DNA of 64,000 bases, taken from assembly GCF_900090305.1 (NCBI RefSeq), contig NZ_LT607751.1, forward strand, positions 5,828,001 through 5,892,000, read 5' to 3'. The notes under the pieces were generated by a model that saw only the letters and a program-made list of their open reading frames with translations, searched no databases and had not been told where the DNA came from. Positions within the stretch are counted from its first letter, which is position 1. Every line of letters starts with the position of its first letter. This DNA is from Micromonospora siamensis. GTDB taxonomy: Bacteria > Actinomycetota > Actinomycetes > Mycobacteriales > Micromonosporaceae. Below are positions 8,860 to 16,651 of the stretch, one piece after another. The position numbers and the translations under genes are program-made.

Positions 8860-9498
8860 GTGAGCCAGAGCACAGGCGGCACGCGGGAACGTATCCAGGC
8901 CGTCGCGCTGGAACTCTTCACCGAGCAGGGGTACGAGAAGACCTCGCTGCGGGAGATCGCGGAGCGCCTGAACGTCACCAAGGCGGCCCTCTACTACCAC
9001 TTCAAGAGCAAGGACGAGATCGTCAGCAGCTTCGTCGAGGACCGGCTGCGCCGGATGGACGAGCTGATCGAGTGGGCGCGGTCCCAGCCGGCCACCCTGG
9101 ACACCCGTCGGATCCTCATCAGCCGGTACGCGGACGCCATGTTCGCCGGCGACCAGCCCTCGGTGATGCGCTTCTTCGAGCAGAACCAGACCGTGCTCAA
9201 GAGCCTCAGCGCCGGGTTGCAGATGCGCGACCGGATGATGCGCCTGGCCAACGAGCTGTGCCGGGGCGACGAGTCACCGGCCGCCCAGCTCCGGGCCGCG
9301 CTGACCTTGTTCGCCGTGCACAGCAGCTGGTTCGCCGTCCGCGCCCCGGACATCACCAACGACGAACGCCGGCGGATCGCCCTGGAGGTCGCCGACGAGC
9401 TGCTCGCGAGGATCGCCTCCGAGCCGGCCGGCGGGCCGGCCGCGCGGACCGTCGAGCAGCCCGGGGCCGGCGATCAGCCGAGGTCGGACGCCGCCTGA
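8860..9498 (+). CDS. TetR/AcrR family repressor
   Basis: A 212-residue regulator. The N-terminal HTH is clear: a helix with RERIQAVALELFTEQGYEKT followed by LREIAERLNVTKAALYYHFK (about residues 26-50); the ligand-binding C-terminal half is variable as usual. GTG at 8860 was chosen because the HTH starts about 8 residues later, as in most TetR proteins; GTGs at 8851 and 8854 are alternatives, and the frame is open further upstream. It probably represses the divergent MFS exporter and itself through the boxes at 8776-8819. Its 3' end overlaps the convergent GNAT gene by 25 bp. Confidence 0.93.
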   Translation: MSQSTGGTRERIQAVALELFTEQGYEKTSLREIAERLNVTKAALYYHFKSKDEIVSSFVEDRLRRMDELIEWARSQPATLDTRRILISRYADAMFAGDQPSVMRFFEQNQTVLKSLSAGLQMRDRMMRLANELCRGDESPAAQLRAALTLFAVHSSWFAVRAPDITNDERRRIALEVADELLARIASEPAGGPAARTVEQPGAGDQPRSDAA

Positions 9499-10007
9499 GC
9501 CGGACCGGCCAGCTCGCGGCGCAACCCCAGCAGCTCGATACCGGCCGCCGGCGACCAGTCCTTCTCCGGCGTACGCACGAAGCCCAGCCGGTCGTAGAGG
9601 CGGTGCGCCGCGACCGCGTGGCCGTCGCGTACGCAGATCACCACCGCCCGGCAACCCAGCTCCGCCGCGCGGGCCAGACACGCCCGCGCGAGCGCCGCGC
9701 CGGCCCCCCGACCCTGCGCGGCCGGGTCGACCGCCAGCATCCGGAACTCGGCCTCGCCGGGCCCGGAGAGCTCGGCGTACGGGGTGCCGGGCAGCACGAA
9801 GGTGACCGAGCCGAGCACCTGGCCGGTGGTCTCGTCCGCCGCCACCAGCACCTCGCCGCTGGCCGCTCGGGTGGCCACGTCGGCGAGCACCACGGCGTAG
9901 CTGTTCTCGTCCTTGAGCTGACCGTCGGCCTCGTAGGCGGCGACCGTCAGCCGGGCCACCGCCGGGAAGTCCTCCGGGACCGCCGGGCGGACCGTGAGGC
10001 CGGTCAA
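9474..10007 (-). CDS. GNAT family N-acetyltransferase
   Basis: A 177-residue acetyl-CoA dependent acyltransferase. The acetyl-CoA pyrophosphate loop is seen as AAQGRGAGAALARA (motif A, R/Q-x-x-G-x-G/A) after FRMLAVDP, and the C-terminal LYDRLGFVR is the usual motif B. Start is the TTG at 10007, overlapping the stop of the upstream biotinyl carrier gene in a TTGA arrangement, which suggests translational coupling. Substrate unknown. Confidence 0.88.
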   Translation of the reverse strand: MTGLTVRPAVPEDFPAVARLTVAAYEADGQLKDENSYAVVLADVATRAASGEVLVAADETTGQVLGSVTFVLPGTPYAELSGPGEAEFRMLAVDPAAQGRGAGAALARACLARAAELGCRAVVICVRDGHAVAAHRLYDRLGFVRTPEKDWSPAAGIELLGLRRELAGPAQAASDLG

Positions 10008-10219
10008 TCGATCACCGCGATCAGGTCACCGTCCTGGACCACGTCGCCCTCGTTCACGGCGAGCTGCTTGACCACGCCGTCCGACTCGGCGACGACCGGG
10101 ATCTCCATCTTCATCGACTCCAGGATCACCAGCGTGTCCCCCTCGGACACGGTGTCCCCGGCCGACGCGACGACCTTCCAGACGTTCGCCACCATCTCGG
10201 CGCGGATCTCCTCGGCCAT
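10004..10219 (-). CDS. 71-aa biotin/lipoyl carrier protein (TB7.3-like)
   Basis: A free-standing biotinyl domain of 71 residues. ESMKME at 34-39 places the biotin-accepting lysine at residue 37. Length, opening (MAEEIRAEMV) and location close to rsrA/sigR match the mycobacterial biotinylated protein TB7.3. GGGAGGG lies just ahead of the ATG at 10219. It is co-transcribed with the downstream GNAT gene (4-bp overlap). It could carry carboxyl groups for an acyl-CoA carboxylase encoded elsewhere; the partner enzyme is not in the window. Confidence 0.9.
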   Translation of the reverse strand: MAEEIRAEMVANVWKVVASAGDTVSEGDTLVILESMKMEIPVVAESDGVVKQLAVNEGDVVQDGDLIAVID

Positions 10220-10448
10220 CTGACGGCCCTCCCTTTCCACCGGTGTACCTGCGAACGGTATCCAATCATGGACGGAGCCCGGGTGGGAGCGGCGCGACCG
10301 ACGGGTCCGTTCCCGCCCCACCGGTCCACCAGCCGGGCGGCCCGCACTAGCATCATCGCCGTCGGCCCTCGGCCAGTCCGGGGGGCGGCACGCGACCACC
10401 GCCGCGCTCGCCCGCGGTCGGACCGTGACCAGCACAAGGAGGCACAGC

Positions 10449-10523
10449 ATGGCGAAGAAGGCCCGGAAGAAGAAGGCCCGGAAGAAGAGCGGCGCGAACC
10501 ACGGCAAGCGCCCCAACTCCTGA
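10449..10523 (+). CDS. ribosomal protein bL37 (24 aa)
   Basis: A 24-codon gene with strong GGAGG Shine-Dalgarno six bases before ATG. The product starts MAKKARKKKARKKSG and ends NHGKRPNS; half of it is Lys/Arg. This matches the very small large-subunit protein bL37 found in actinobacterial ribosomes, which is known for the NHGKRPN tail. It stands alone on the plus strand between two minus-strand genes and ends before a strong hairpin. Too short for most gene finders. Confidence 0.85.
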   Translation: MAKKARKKKARKKSGANHGKRPNS

Positions 10524-10578
10524 TCGACGGCGGGCGTACCCGTCTGCGACGATCGACAGCGTGCCGTTCGGCACGGAC

Positions 10579-10618
10579 GCCGGTGGCCCGGGTCCTCTCA
10601 GGGACCCGGGCCACCGGC
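10579..10618. terminator. strong bidirectional hairpin between bL37 and rsrA
   Basis: Perfect 17-bp arms (10579-10595 and 10602-10618) with a 6-base loop, between the convergent bL37 and rsrA genes. No T-tract. Confidence 0.75.
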
Positions 10619-10641
10619 GTCGTCGCGCGTGTCGCGGTCGC

Positions 10642-10929
10642 TCAGTCGGCGAGCTCGCGGGACTCGGTGGTCTCGAAGACCACCAACTCGGTCAGGCGGA
10701 CCTTGAGCCGCTGGCGCAGCTCCTCCGGCGCGGTCTCGTTGCCGCAGCAGCGGGCGACCAGCGCCTTCACCTCCTGCTCGATGCCGTACTCGCGCAGGCA
10801 GGGCCCGCACTCGTCCAGGTGGTGGCGGATCAGGGTACGGCGCTCCTCAGCGCACTCCAGGTCGAGGTAGAGGTAGACCTCGGCGAGCACCTCACGGCAG
10901 TCCGTCTCGTGCGGCTCTCCACAGCTCAC
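10642..10929 (-). CDS. rsrA: zinc-binding anti-sigma factor RsrA/RshA
   Basis: A 95-residue redox-sensing anti-sigma factor of the ZAS family that holds SigR inactive until disulfide stress releases zinc. The zinc ligands are exactly where they are in Streptomyces RsrA: Cys11, His37, Cys41 and Cys44 (HHLDECGPC), plus the Cys61-Cys62 pair and Cys3. GTG start at 10929 lies one base past the sigR stop codon, so the pair is translationally linked, which keeps sigma and anti-sigma in balance. Assignment is secure from motif spacing and operon position. Confidence 0.95.
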   Translation of the reverse strand: MSCGEPHETDCREVLAEVYLYLDLECAEERRTLIRHHLDECGPCLREYGIEQEVKALVARCCGNETAPEELRQRLKVRLTELVVFETTESRELAD

Positions 10930-10930
10930 G

Positions 10931-11737
10931 TCACACCTCCCGGCCGGCGGCGGCGGTAGAGCCCTTCGCGGACGCGGCGCTGAACCCGCGCTCCGCGGCG
11001 TAGCCCTCCAACAGCTTGCGCAGATTACGACGGCCTCGGTGCAGTCGCGACATCACGGTGCCGATGGGCGTTCCCATGATGTCCGCGACCTCCTTGTAGG
11101 AGAAGCCCTCGACGTCGGTCAGGTAGACCGCCAGGCGGAACTCCTCCGGCAACTGCTGGAGGGCCTCCTTGACGTCGCTGTCCGGCAGCCGGTCCAGCGC
11201 CTCCGTCTCGGCCGAGCGCAGCCCGCTGGAGGTGTGCGACTCCGCCTCGGCGAGCTGCCAGTCGGTGATCTCCTCGGTCGGCGCCTGGATCGGCTGCCGC
11301 TGCCGCTTGCGGTAGGAGTTGATGTAGGTGTTGGTCAGGATCCGGTACAGCCAGGCCTTGAGGTTCGTGCCCTCTTCGAACTGGTGGAAGGCCGCGTACG
11401 CCTTCAGGTAGGTCTCCTGGACCAGATCCTCGGCATCCGCCGGGTTGCGCGTCATCCGCAGCCCGGCAGCGTAGAGCTGGTCGACGAAGGGCATCGCGTC
11501 CCGCTCGAAGCGGGCCCTGCGCTCGTCCGTCTTCTCGGTTGTCAACCGCACATCCCCTCGCGTCGGATGCTTTCCCGCCGAGGATACGCGTACCCGCCTG
11601 GCGGCGGATTCACCTTCCGACTGTGTGCCGGCACTCACCGCTGAGGCCTGCGCGGGCCACTCCGGCGCGTCGAGCAGCTGCCTCAGCTGCCGCGCTCCCC
11701 GTTCGTCCCGCTCCCGGCTCCTTGTCTCGGTCGGCAC
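10931..11737 (-). CDS. sigR: ECF sigma factor SigR/SigH, long and short forms
   Basis: ECF sigma factor for thiol-oxidative stress. Region 2 ([22 protein letters not shown], then [19 protein letters not shown]) and region 4 ([36 protein letters not shown]) are nearly identical to SigR/SigH. Two starts are well supported. The GTG at 11737 has GAGGGGGG at good spacing and lies about 30 bases after the predicted start of transcription from a SigR-type promoter, giving 268 aa. The GTG at 11551 (GAGGGG upstream) gives a 206-aa form matching the usual family length. Streptomyces makes just such a short SigR and a longer, unstable, self-induced SigR'. The 62-residue extension is hydrophilic. Followed directly by rsrA. 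Confidence 0.95.
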   Translation of the reverse strand: MPTETRSRERDERGARQLRQLLDAPEWPAQASAVSAGTQSEGESAARRVRVSSAGKHPTRGDVRLTTEKTDERRARFERDAMPFVDQLYAAGLRMTRNPADAEDLVQETYLKAYAAFHQFEEGTNLKAWLYRILTNTYINSYRKRQRQPIQAPTEEITDWQLAEAESHTSSGLRSAETEALDRLPDSDVKEALQQLPEEFRLAVYLTDVEGFSYKEVADIMGTPIGTVMSRLHRGRRNLRKLLEGYAAERGFSAASAKGSTAAAGREV

Positions 11738-12022
11738 CGGTCACCCCCCTCGCCAGATGTGTCGTCCGGGGGGTGTAACGCCCGATCACCACCCGGGCAT
11801 TCCACGGCCGCCCCGTTCCCGGCCCCGCGCCGGTGGCGACCGACGCTGGGACCAGGAAGGGCCTGGGAGGACCGGTGCCGACCGCCCGAACCGGGCGAGC
11901 GACACCATCCGATGCAACGACGGGGCCGCCCGGCCGGAAACGGGACGGGCGGCGCGCCGACGCCGTACCCGGCCCGCGCCACCGTGACCGGGGCGGGCTG
12001 CCGGCCCGGTCCCGGACCGGGT
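11738..12022. other. intergenic region upstream of sigR
   Basis: 285 bp between sigR (long form) and the hydrolase gene, both on the minus strand. It holds the SigR-type promoter at 11777-11803. Apart from that I see only GC-rich sequence without a supported gene; the open frames there lack Shine-Dalgarno sites and conserved motifs. Confidence 0.6.
11777..11803 (-). promoter_or_regulatory. SigR-type autoregulatory promoter of sigR
   Basis: On the minus strand GGAAT (11803-11799) is followed after 19 bases by GTT (11779-11777), preceded by C (CGTT). This fits the SigR/SigH consensus GGAAT-N18/19-GTT. Transcription would begin near 11768, just upstream of the long-form start at 11737. Confidence 0.7.
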
Positions 12023-12658
12023 TCAGCCCGAGGTGAGTCCCTGCCCGCGCAGCCAGTCGCGGACCACCGCGGCCGTGCCGACGGGGTCCTTGCGCAGGTC
12101 GTGCCGCTCCCCCGGCCGGGTCACCACCCGCACCGGGCCGCCCGGGGCGGGCACCCCGAACGGGTCCCGGTCCCCGTTGACCACCAGGGTGGGCAGACCG
12201 GTCAGCAGTTCCTCGGCGCGGGAGCGTTCGGGCCGACCGGGCGGGTGCAGCGGGAAGGCCAACGCGACGATGCCGACCGCGCCGGTCAGCCGGGCGGTAC
12301 GGCAGGACACCCGGGCACCGCTGGACCGGCCGCCGACCACCAGCCGCAGCCCTGGATGCCGGGCACGCAGCTCGGTGAGAACCGTCACCCACACCTCGTC
12401 CAGCTGTCCGGCGGGCGCCGGCGCCCGCCGGCCCGCCACCCGGTAAGCCTGGGTGACCCGGACCACGGTCAGGCCGGCGTCGACGGCGGCGTCCCGGACG
12501 GCGAGCAGGTCCGGCGCGTCCACCCCACCGCCGGCGCCGTGCCCGAGGACGAGCAGCGAGCCGGCCGGGCCGTCCGGCGCGTCGGTCTCGACGCGGGCCG
12601 GCCCGCGGGGTGTGTCGATCAGGTCGTGGCGCACCGCCCCATTCTGCGCGCCCGACAT
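12023..12658 (-). CDS. alpha/beta hydrolase (KANL3/TEX30-like)
   Basis: A 211-residue single-domain hydrolase. Seen: the oxyanion-side LVLGHGAGGG near residue 37, nucleophile elbow GGRSSGAR near 110 (Ser), an acid in VNGDRDPFG, and a late His in RPGERHDLRKDP, giving a complete Ser-Asp-His triad. The short lidless build resembles the KANL3/Tex30 and dienelactone-hydrolase groups. ATG at 12658. Substrate unknown; some members are only weakly active, so it may be a housekeeping esterase. Confidence 0.8.
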   Translation of the reverse strand: MSGAQNGAVRHDLIDTPRGPARVETDAPDGPAGSLLVLGHGAGGGVDAPDLLAVRDAAVDAGLTVVRVTQAYRVAGRRAPAPAGQLDEVWVTVLTELRARHPGLRLVVGGRSSGARVSCRTARLTGAVGIVALAFPLHPPGRPERSRAEELLTGLPTLVVNGDRDPFGVPAPGGPVRVVTRPGERHDLRKDPVGTAAVVRDWLRGQGLTSG

Positions 12659-12690
12659 GCCGCACCTGGGTCGCCCGCCCGCCGACGGGC

Positions 12691-12795
12691 CGACCTGCCG
12701 CGTCTCGGCGCGTCAGCCCCGACGGAAGGCCCGACCTGCCGCATCCCGGGCACAAGACGGTGCGCCAGGTCGGGCGGAAGGCCCGACCTGGCGCA
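12691..12795. repeat. GACCTGCCGCA repeat cluster ending in a hairpin
   Basis: Three copies of a motif GGAAGGCCCGACCTGCCGCA-like (cores at about 12692, 12731 and 12783) lie between the hydrolase and whiB genes. The last two are arranged as a perfect 15-bp hairpin, arms 12761-12775 and 12781-12795, which could end the whiB transcript. The same motif is arrayed in tandem at 36578-36809. Confidence 0.65.
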
Positions 12796-12816
12796 TGTTG
12801 GATCGCCGACCCTGGG

Positions 12817-13209
12817 TCAGCTCAGCGGTACCAGGGTGAGCAGCCGGTCCCGGACCGGTGGACCGGCGTCGTCGACCGCGTCCGGGTCCGGTTCGACCTC
12901 GTTGCGCCAGGCCACCAGCATCGCCCGGCGTTCCCGTGGCGTGGTGCCGCCCCACACCCCGTGACAGTCACCGACCTCCAGTGCCCAGGCGAGGCATGAG
13001 CCCTGGACGTCACAGCTGCGGCAGAGCGCCACGGCCGCGTCGGCCGGCTCGTTCGGCGCCGGAAAGAATGTCTCCGGGTCGACGCTCCGACAGGTTCCTC
13101 TGGTCCGCCATGCCTCGTCGTGTCGCCGCTCGCGTAGCGCCCGCAGCAGTCGCGGATCTCGTCGTGCGGCAGCCACCTCATGCGGGCGGGGCATACGTGC
13201 CCGTGTCAT
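12817..13209 (-). CDS. WhiB-family iron-sulfur regulator
   Basis: A 130-residue Wbl protein. The four cluster-binding cysteines are Cys40, Cys63, Cys66 and Cys72 (C-x22-C-x2-C-x5-C), followed by the turn GVWGG at 84-88. WhiB proteins bind a 4Fe-4S cluster and region 4 of the main sigma factor. ATG at 13209 was chosen because GGGAGG sits at the right distance; an in-frame ATG at 13194 is an alternative. The 40-residue basic N-terminal extension and the acidic tail differ from WhiB1 and WhiB7. No AT-hook. Which Wbl class it belongs to is not resolved. Confidence 0.9.
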   Translation of the reverse strand: MTRARMPRPHEVAAARRDPRLLRALRERRHDEAWRTRGTCRSVDPETFFPAPNEPADAAVALCRSCDVQGSCLAWALEVGDCHGVWGGTTPRERRAMLVAWRNEVEPDPDAVDDAGPPVRDRLLTLVPLS

Positions 13210-13417
13210 CCACCCACCTCCCCCGTGGGACCGGCAAAGATCAAAAAACGATCGATGGGTGGGATCCGCCCCGTGCGAATCGGCACCCATCACCGGCGCT
13301 GTGTTCTATCGCATTCACGAACGTCGGGACAAGGTTCTGTCGGAAAGACGGCGCAAACGCGCACGACGATTCACCCCAACTCCCCCGAATCAGTGCGCCA
13401 CAATGCGCGCCCCCGGC

Positions 13418-14128
13418 TCAGAAGAGCGGCATTTCCTCCGGCGCCCGGTCGCCTGGGAGCGGTACCCGCTCGATCAGCCCGGGGCCGTCGTTGCGGACGT
13501 CACCGACCGCCGGACCCACCGGCCGGATCTCCAGCCCGGCGAGCCACTCCCCGGACGGCGGGGTGAGCAGGGCGGTCGGGTCCGCCACGGGCGCCAGCCA
13601 GGACTCCCACCGCTGCCGGGGCAGCAGCAGCGGCATCCGCTCGTGCACCTCGGCCAGCTCGCCGACCGCGGCCGTGGTGAGCACGCTGAAGGTGGTCAGC
13701 TCCGAGCCGTCGGGCAGGGTCCGGGGCGACCAGATGCCGGCGAGGGCGAGCACCGAGCCGTCGGCCGGGGTGAGGTAGTACGCCTGCTTGCCGCCGGCGG
13801 TGCGCACCCACTCGTACCAGCCGTCGGCGGGGACGAGGCAGCGGCGGCGGGCGAAGGACGACGCGTACGCCCGACTGGTCGCCACGGTCTCGGCCCGCGC
13901 GTTGATCATGCGGGCGGCGCCGGCGGTGCTGGCCGCCCAGTGCGGCACCAGGCCCCAGCGGGCCACGCCGAGCGCGCGGTGCCCGGCCGGGTCGAGGCGG
14001 ACCAGCGGCACCCGGTCGGTGGGCGCGACGTTGTGGTCGGGGCCGAGCCGGCCGTCGGTCTCGTCGTACGACTCGAACAGCGCGCTCAGGTCACCCGAAC
14101 TCCGGGTCGTCGCGTACCTCCCGCACAT
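13418..14128 (-). CDS. SRAP-family abasic-site shielding protein (YedK/HMCES)
   Basis: Binds abasic sites in single-stranded DNA and forms a thiazolidine DNA-protein crosslink through Cys2. The catalytic set is complete: MCGRYA at the N-terminus (Cys2 after Met removal), NARAET in the middle, and EVHERMP with the active-site His. 236 residues from the ATG at 14128; the GTG six bases earlier would hide the catalytic cysteine, so the ATG must be right. The homologue is next to aroA in mycobacteria as well. Confidence 0.95.
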   Translation of the reverse strand: MCGRYATTRSSGDLSALFESYDETDGRLGPDHNVAPTDRVPLVRLDPAGHRALGVARWGLVPHWAASTAGAARMINARAETVATSRAYASSFARRRCLVPADGWYEWVRTAGGKQAYYLTPADGSVLALAGIWSPRTLPDGSELTTFSVLTTAAVGELAEVHERMPLLLPRQRWESWLAPVADPTALLTPPSGEWLAGLEIRPVGPAVGDVRNDGPGLIERVPLPGDRAPEEMPLF

Positions 14129-14229
14129 GGGCACACGCTATCCCGGCAACGCGTTTCCAGCTGTCCCGCCAACCGGGAGTACGCGCACCACCCGGCTCCG
14201 CCGGGCCTCCCACCGGGCAGAATGTCACC

Positions 14230-15531
14230 GTGGGAACTCAGACCGCGACGCGACCGCCCCAGCCGTGGACCGCTCCGACCGCCTCCGATCCGGTCGCGGC
14301 GACCCTGCGACTGCCCGGCTCGAAGTCGATGACCGCCCGGGCCCTGGTGCTCAGCGCCCTGGCCAGTGGCCCGTCGACGCTGGCCGGGCCGCTGCGCGCG
14401 CGGGACACCGAGCTGATGGCCGGTGGGCTGCGGGCGATGGGCGCGCACGTGTCCATCGCCGACGACCAGCGCTGGCTGGTCCGCCCGCACCGGCTGGTCG
14501 GCCCCGCGCACGTCGACGTCGGGCTGGCCGGCACCGTGATGCGGTTCCTGCCGCCGGTCGCCGGGCTGGCCGAGGGGCGGGTCACCTTCGACGGCGACCC
14601 GCAGGCGCGGGTCCGCCCGCTCGGCCCGCTGCTGGGCGCGCTGCGCTCGCTGGGCGTACGCATCGACTCCGCCGGCCCGGGCAGCCTGCCGCTGGCCGTG
14701 CAGGGCGCCGGTCGGGTCGGCGGCGGTGAGGTGGTGATCGACGCCTCCGCCTCCAGCCAGCTCGTCTCCGGCCTGCTGCTCGCCGGGGCCCGCTTCGACC
14801 GGGGCGTGGTGGTCCGGCACGAGGGGCCGCCGGTGCCGTCCGCGCCGCACCTGCGGATGACCGTGCAGATGCTGCGTGCCGCGGGCGCCGCCGTGGACGA
14901 CGGCACGCCGGACGTCTGGACCGTCGAGCCGGGTCCGCTCAGCGGTCGCGGCTGGGAGATCGAGCCGGACCTCTCCGGCGCCGTGCCGTTCTTCGCCGCC
15001 GCGTTGGTGACCGGCGGTGAGGTGACCCTGCAGGGGTGGCCGCGCAGCAGCATGCAGCCGGTCGAGCAGCTGCGCTCGCTGCTGCACCGGATGGGTGGCG
15101 AGGTGACCCTGGGCACCGAGGGGCTGACCGTCCGGGGCACCGGCACCGTGCACGGGATCGACGCCGACCTGTCGGACGTGAGCGAGCTGACCCCGGTGCT
15201 GACCGCGCTGGCGATGCTGGCCGACTCGCCGTCCCGGTTCACCGGGGTGGGGCACATCCGGGGCCACGAGACCGACCGGCTCACCGCGCTGGCCCGGGAG
15301 TTCGCCGCGCTCGGCGCGGACGTCACCGAGTCCCCCGACGGCCTGGAGATCCGCCCCCGCCCGCTGCGCGGCGGGACGTTCCGGACGTACGCCGACCACC
15401 GGATGGCGCATGCCGCCGCGGTGGCCGGGCTGGCCGTGCCGGGCGTCGAACTCGACGACGTGGCCTGCACCTCCAAGACCATGCCGGAGTTCCCGGCACT
15501 ATGGTCGGGGATGGTGACCGGCAAGAGCTGA
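14230..15531 (+). CDS. aroA: 3-phosphoshikimate 1-carboxyvinyltransferase (EPSP synthase)
   Basis: Shikimate-pathway enzyme joining shikimate-3-phosphate and phosphoenolpyruvate. 433 residues, standard length. Landmarks: LPGSKSMTARALVL near 28-41 (PEP-binding Lys, the usual SKS), GLAGTVMRFLPP near 97-108, ASSQLVSGLLL, and YADHRMAHA near 385. PGSKS with Ala at the usual Gly96-Thr-Ala loop position (GLAGTVMR) suggests a class typical of actinobacteria. GTG at 14230. It heads a compact run aroA-rsgA-hisN on the plus strand. Confidence 0.97.
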   Translation: MGTQTATRPPQPWTAPTASDPVAATLRLPGSKSMTARALVLSALASGPSTLAGPLRARDTELMAGGLRAMGAHVSIADDQRWLVRPHRLVGPAHVDVGLAGTVMRFLPPVAGLAEGRVTFDGDPQARVRPLGPLLGALRSLGVRIDSAGPGSLPLAVQGAGRVGGGEVVIDASASSQLVSGLLLAGARFDRGVVVRHEGPPVPSAPHLRMTVQMLRAAGAAVDDGTPDVWTVEPGPLSGRGWEIEPDLSGAVPFFAAALVTGGEVTLQGWPRSSMQPVEQLRSLLHRMGGEVTLGTEGLTVRGTGTVHGIDADLSDVSELTPVLTALAMLADSPSRFTGVGHIRGHETDRLTALAREFAALGADVTESPDGLEIRPRPLRGGTFRTYADHRMAHAAAVAGLAVPGVELDDVACTSKTMPEFPALWSGMVTGKS

Positions 15532-15548
15532 CGTGCGGAGGTGACACC

Positions 15549-16625
15549 CTGGCGACCAAGCGGCGGGAGTACGACGAGGACGACGTCCGGGTCCGGCCCG
15601 GTAAGTCGTCGCGCCCGCGGACCCGGACCCGGCCCTCGCACTCCGACGCGGTGGACGGCTTCGTGATCGCCGTCGACCGGGGCCGGTACACCTGCGTCCT
15701 GTCGGAGGCCGGTCCGGACGCGCCGCCGGTGACCGCGATGCGGGCCCGGGAGCTGGGCCGCAAGTCGGTGGTGGTGGGCGACCGGGTGGCCCTGGTCGGC
15801 GACACCTCCGGCGCCGACGGCGCGCTGGCCCGGATCGTCCGGATCGCCGAGCGCCGGTCGGTGCTGCGGCGTACCGCCGACGACGACGAGACCACCGCCG
15901 AGGGGCGGCTGGAGCGGGTGGTGGTGGCCAACGCCGACCAGCTGGTGATCGTCAGCGCGCTGGCCGACCCGCCGCCGCGCACCGGGTTCATCGACCGCTG
16001 CCTGGTGGCCGCGTACGACGCCGACATCGAGCCGCTGCTCTGCCTGACCAAGGCCGACCTGGCCGGGCCGGAGGCGGTGCTCGACTACTACACCGAGCTG
16101 GAGCTGCCGTACGTGCTGGTCCGGCCGGACTCCGACCTGGCGGCGCTGCGCGCCCTGCTGGCCGGCCGGATCTCGGTCATGGTGGGGCACTCCGGGGTGG
16201 GCAAGTCGACGCTGGTCAACCGGCTGGTGCCGGAGGCCTTCCGGGCGGTCGGCACGGTCAGCGCGATCGGTCGCGGCCGGCACACCTCGACCAGCGCGGT
16301 GGCGCTGCCGCTGCCCGTGGAGCCGGGCGCGGCGCCCGGCTGGATCGTCGACACCCCGGGGGTACGCAGCTTCGGGCTGGCGCACGTCTCCGCCGACAGC
16401 CTGCTGCACGGCTTCCCCGACCTGGTCGAGGGGACGGTGGACTGCCCGGCGAACTGCCCGCACACCCCGGACGAGCCGGACTGCGCCCTGGACGCCTGGG
16501 TGGCCGCCGGCAAGGCCGACGCGCGCCGGCTGGCGTCGTACCGTCGGCTCCTGGCCTCCCGCAGCGGCGAGGGCGACCCCCGCGAACCGGAACGCAACCC
16601 CGGCGACCCGCTCGCCGGCTCCTGA
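15549..16625 (+). CDS. rsgA: ribosome small-subunit GTPase RsgA, probable CTG start
   Basis: Circularly permuted GTPase that checks late 30S assembly. Order: OB-fold N-terminus, G4 (LTKADL), G1 (GHSGVGKST near 211), G3 (DTPG), then the zinc knuckle CPANCPHTPDEPDC near 298. The frame has no ATG/GTG/TTG at the conserved N-terminus. A CTG at 15549 lies seven bases after GGAGG and is followed by ATKRREYDEDDVRVRPGK, which resembles the family start, so I take CTG (358 aa). Alternatives: an ATG at 15501 inside aroA (weak SD), or the GTG at codon 37, which would cut off conserved residues. Confidence 0.92.
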   Translation: MATKRREYDEDDVRVRPGKSSRPRTRTRPSHSDAVDGFVIAVDRGRYTCVLSEAGPDAPPVTAMRARELGRKSVVVGDRVALVGDTSGADGALARIVRIAERRSVLRRTADDDETTAEGRLERVVVANADQLVIVSALADPPPRTGFIDRCLVAAYDADIEPLLCLTKADLAGPEAVLDYYTELELPYVLVRPDSDLAALRALLAGRISVMVGHSGVGKSTLVNRLVPEAFRAVGTVSAIGRGRHTSTSAVALPLPVEPGAAPGWIVDTPGVRSFGLAHVSADSLLHGFPDLVEGTVDCPANCPHTPDEPDCALDAWVAAGKADARRLASYRRLLASRSGEGDPREPERNPGDPLAGS

Positions 16626-16637
16626 CCGGGGCCCGGC

Positions 16638-16643
16638 TACCGT
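16638..16643 (+). promoter_or_regulatory. -10 box of a probable leaderless hisN transcript
   Basis: TACCGT eight bases before the hisN ATG, with no Shine-Dalgarno. Fits TANNNT at the leaderless distance. Confidence 0.45.
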
Positions 16644-16651
16644 CTCAGACC

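Noticed and set aside
14086..15411. Long antisense frame across aroA
   Set aside because: Shadow of a high-GC gene; aroA motifs are complete on the plus strand.
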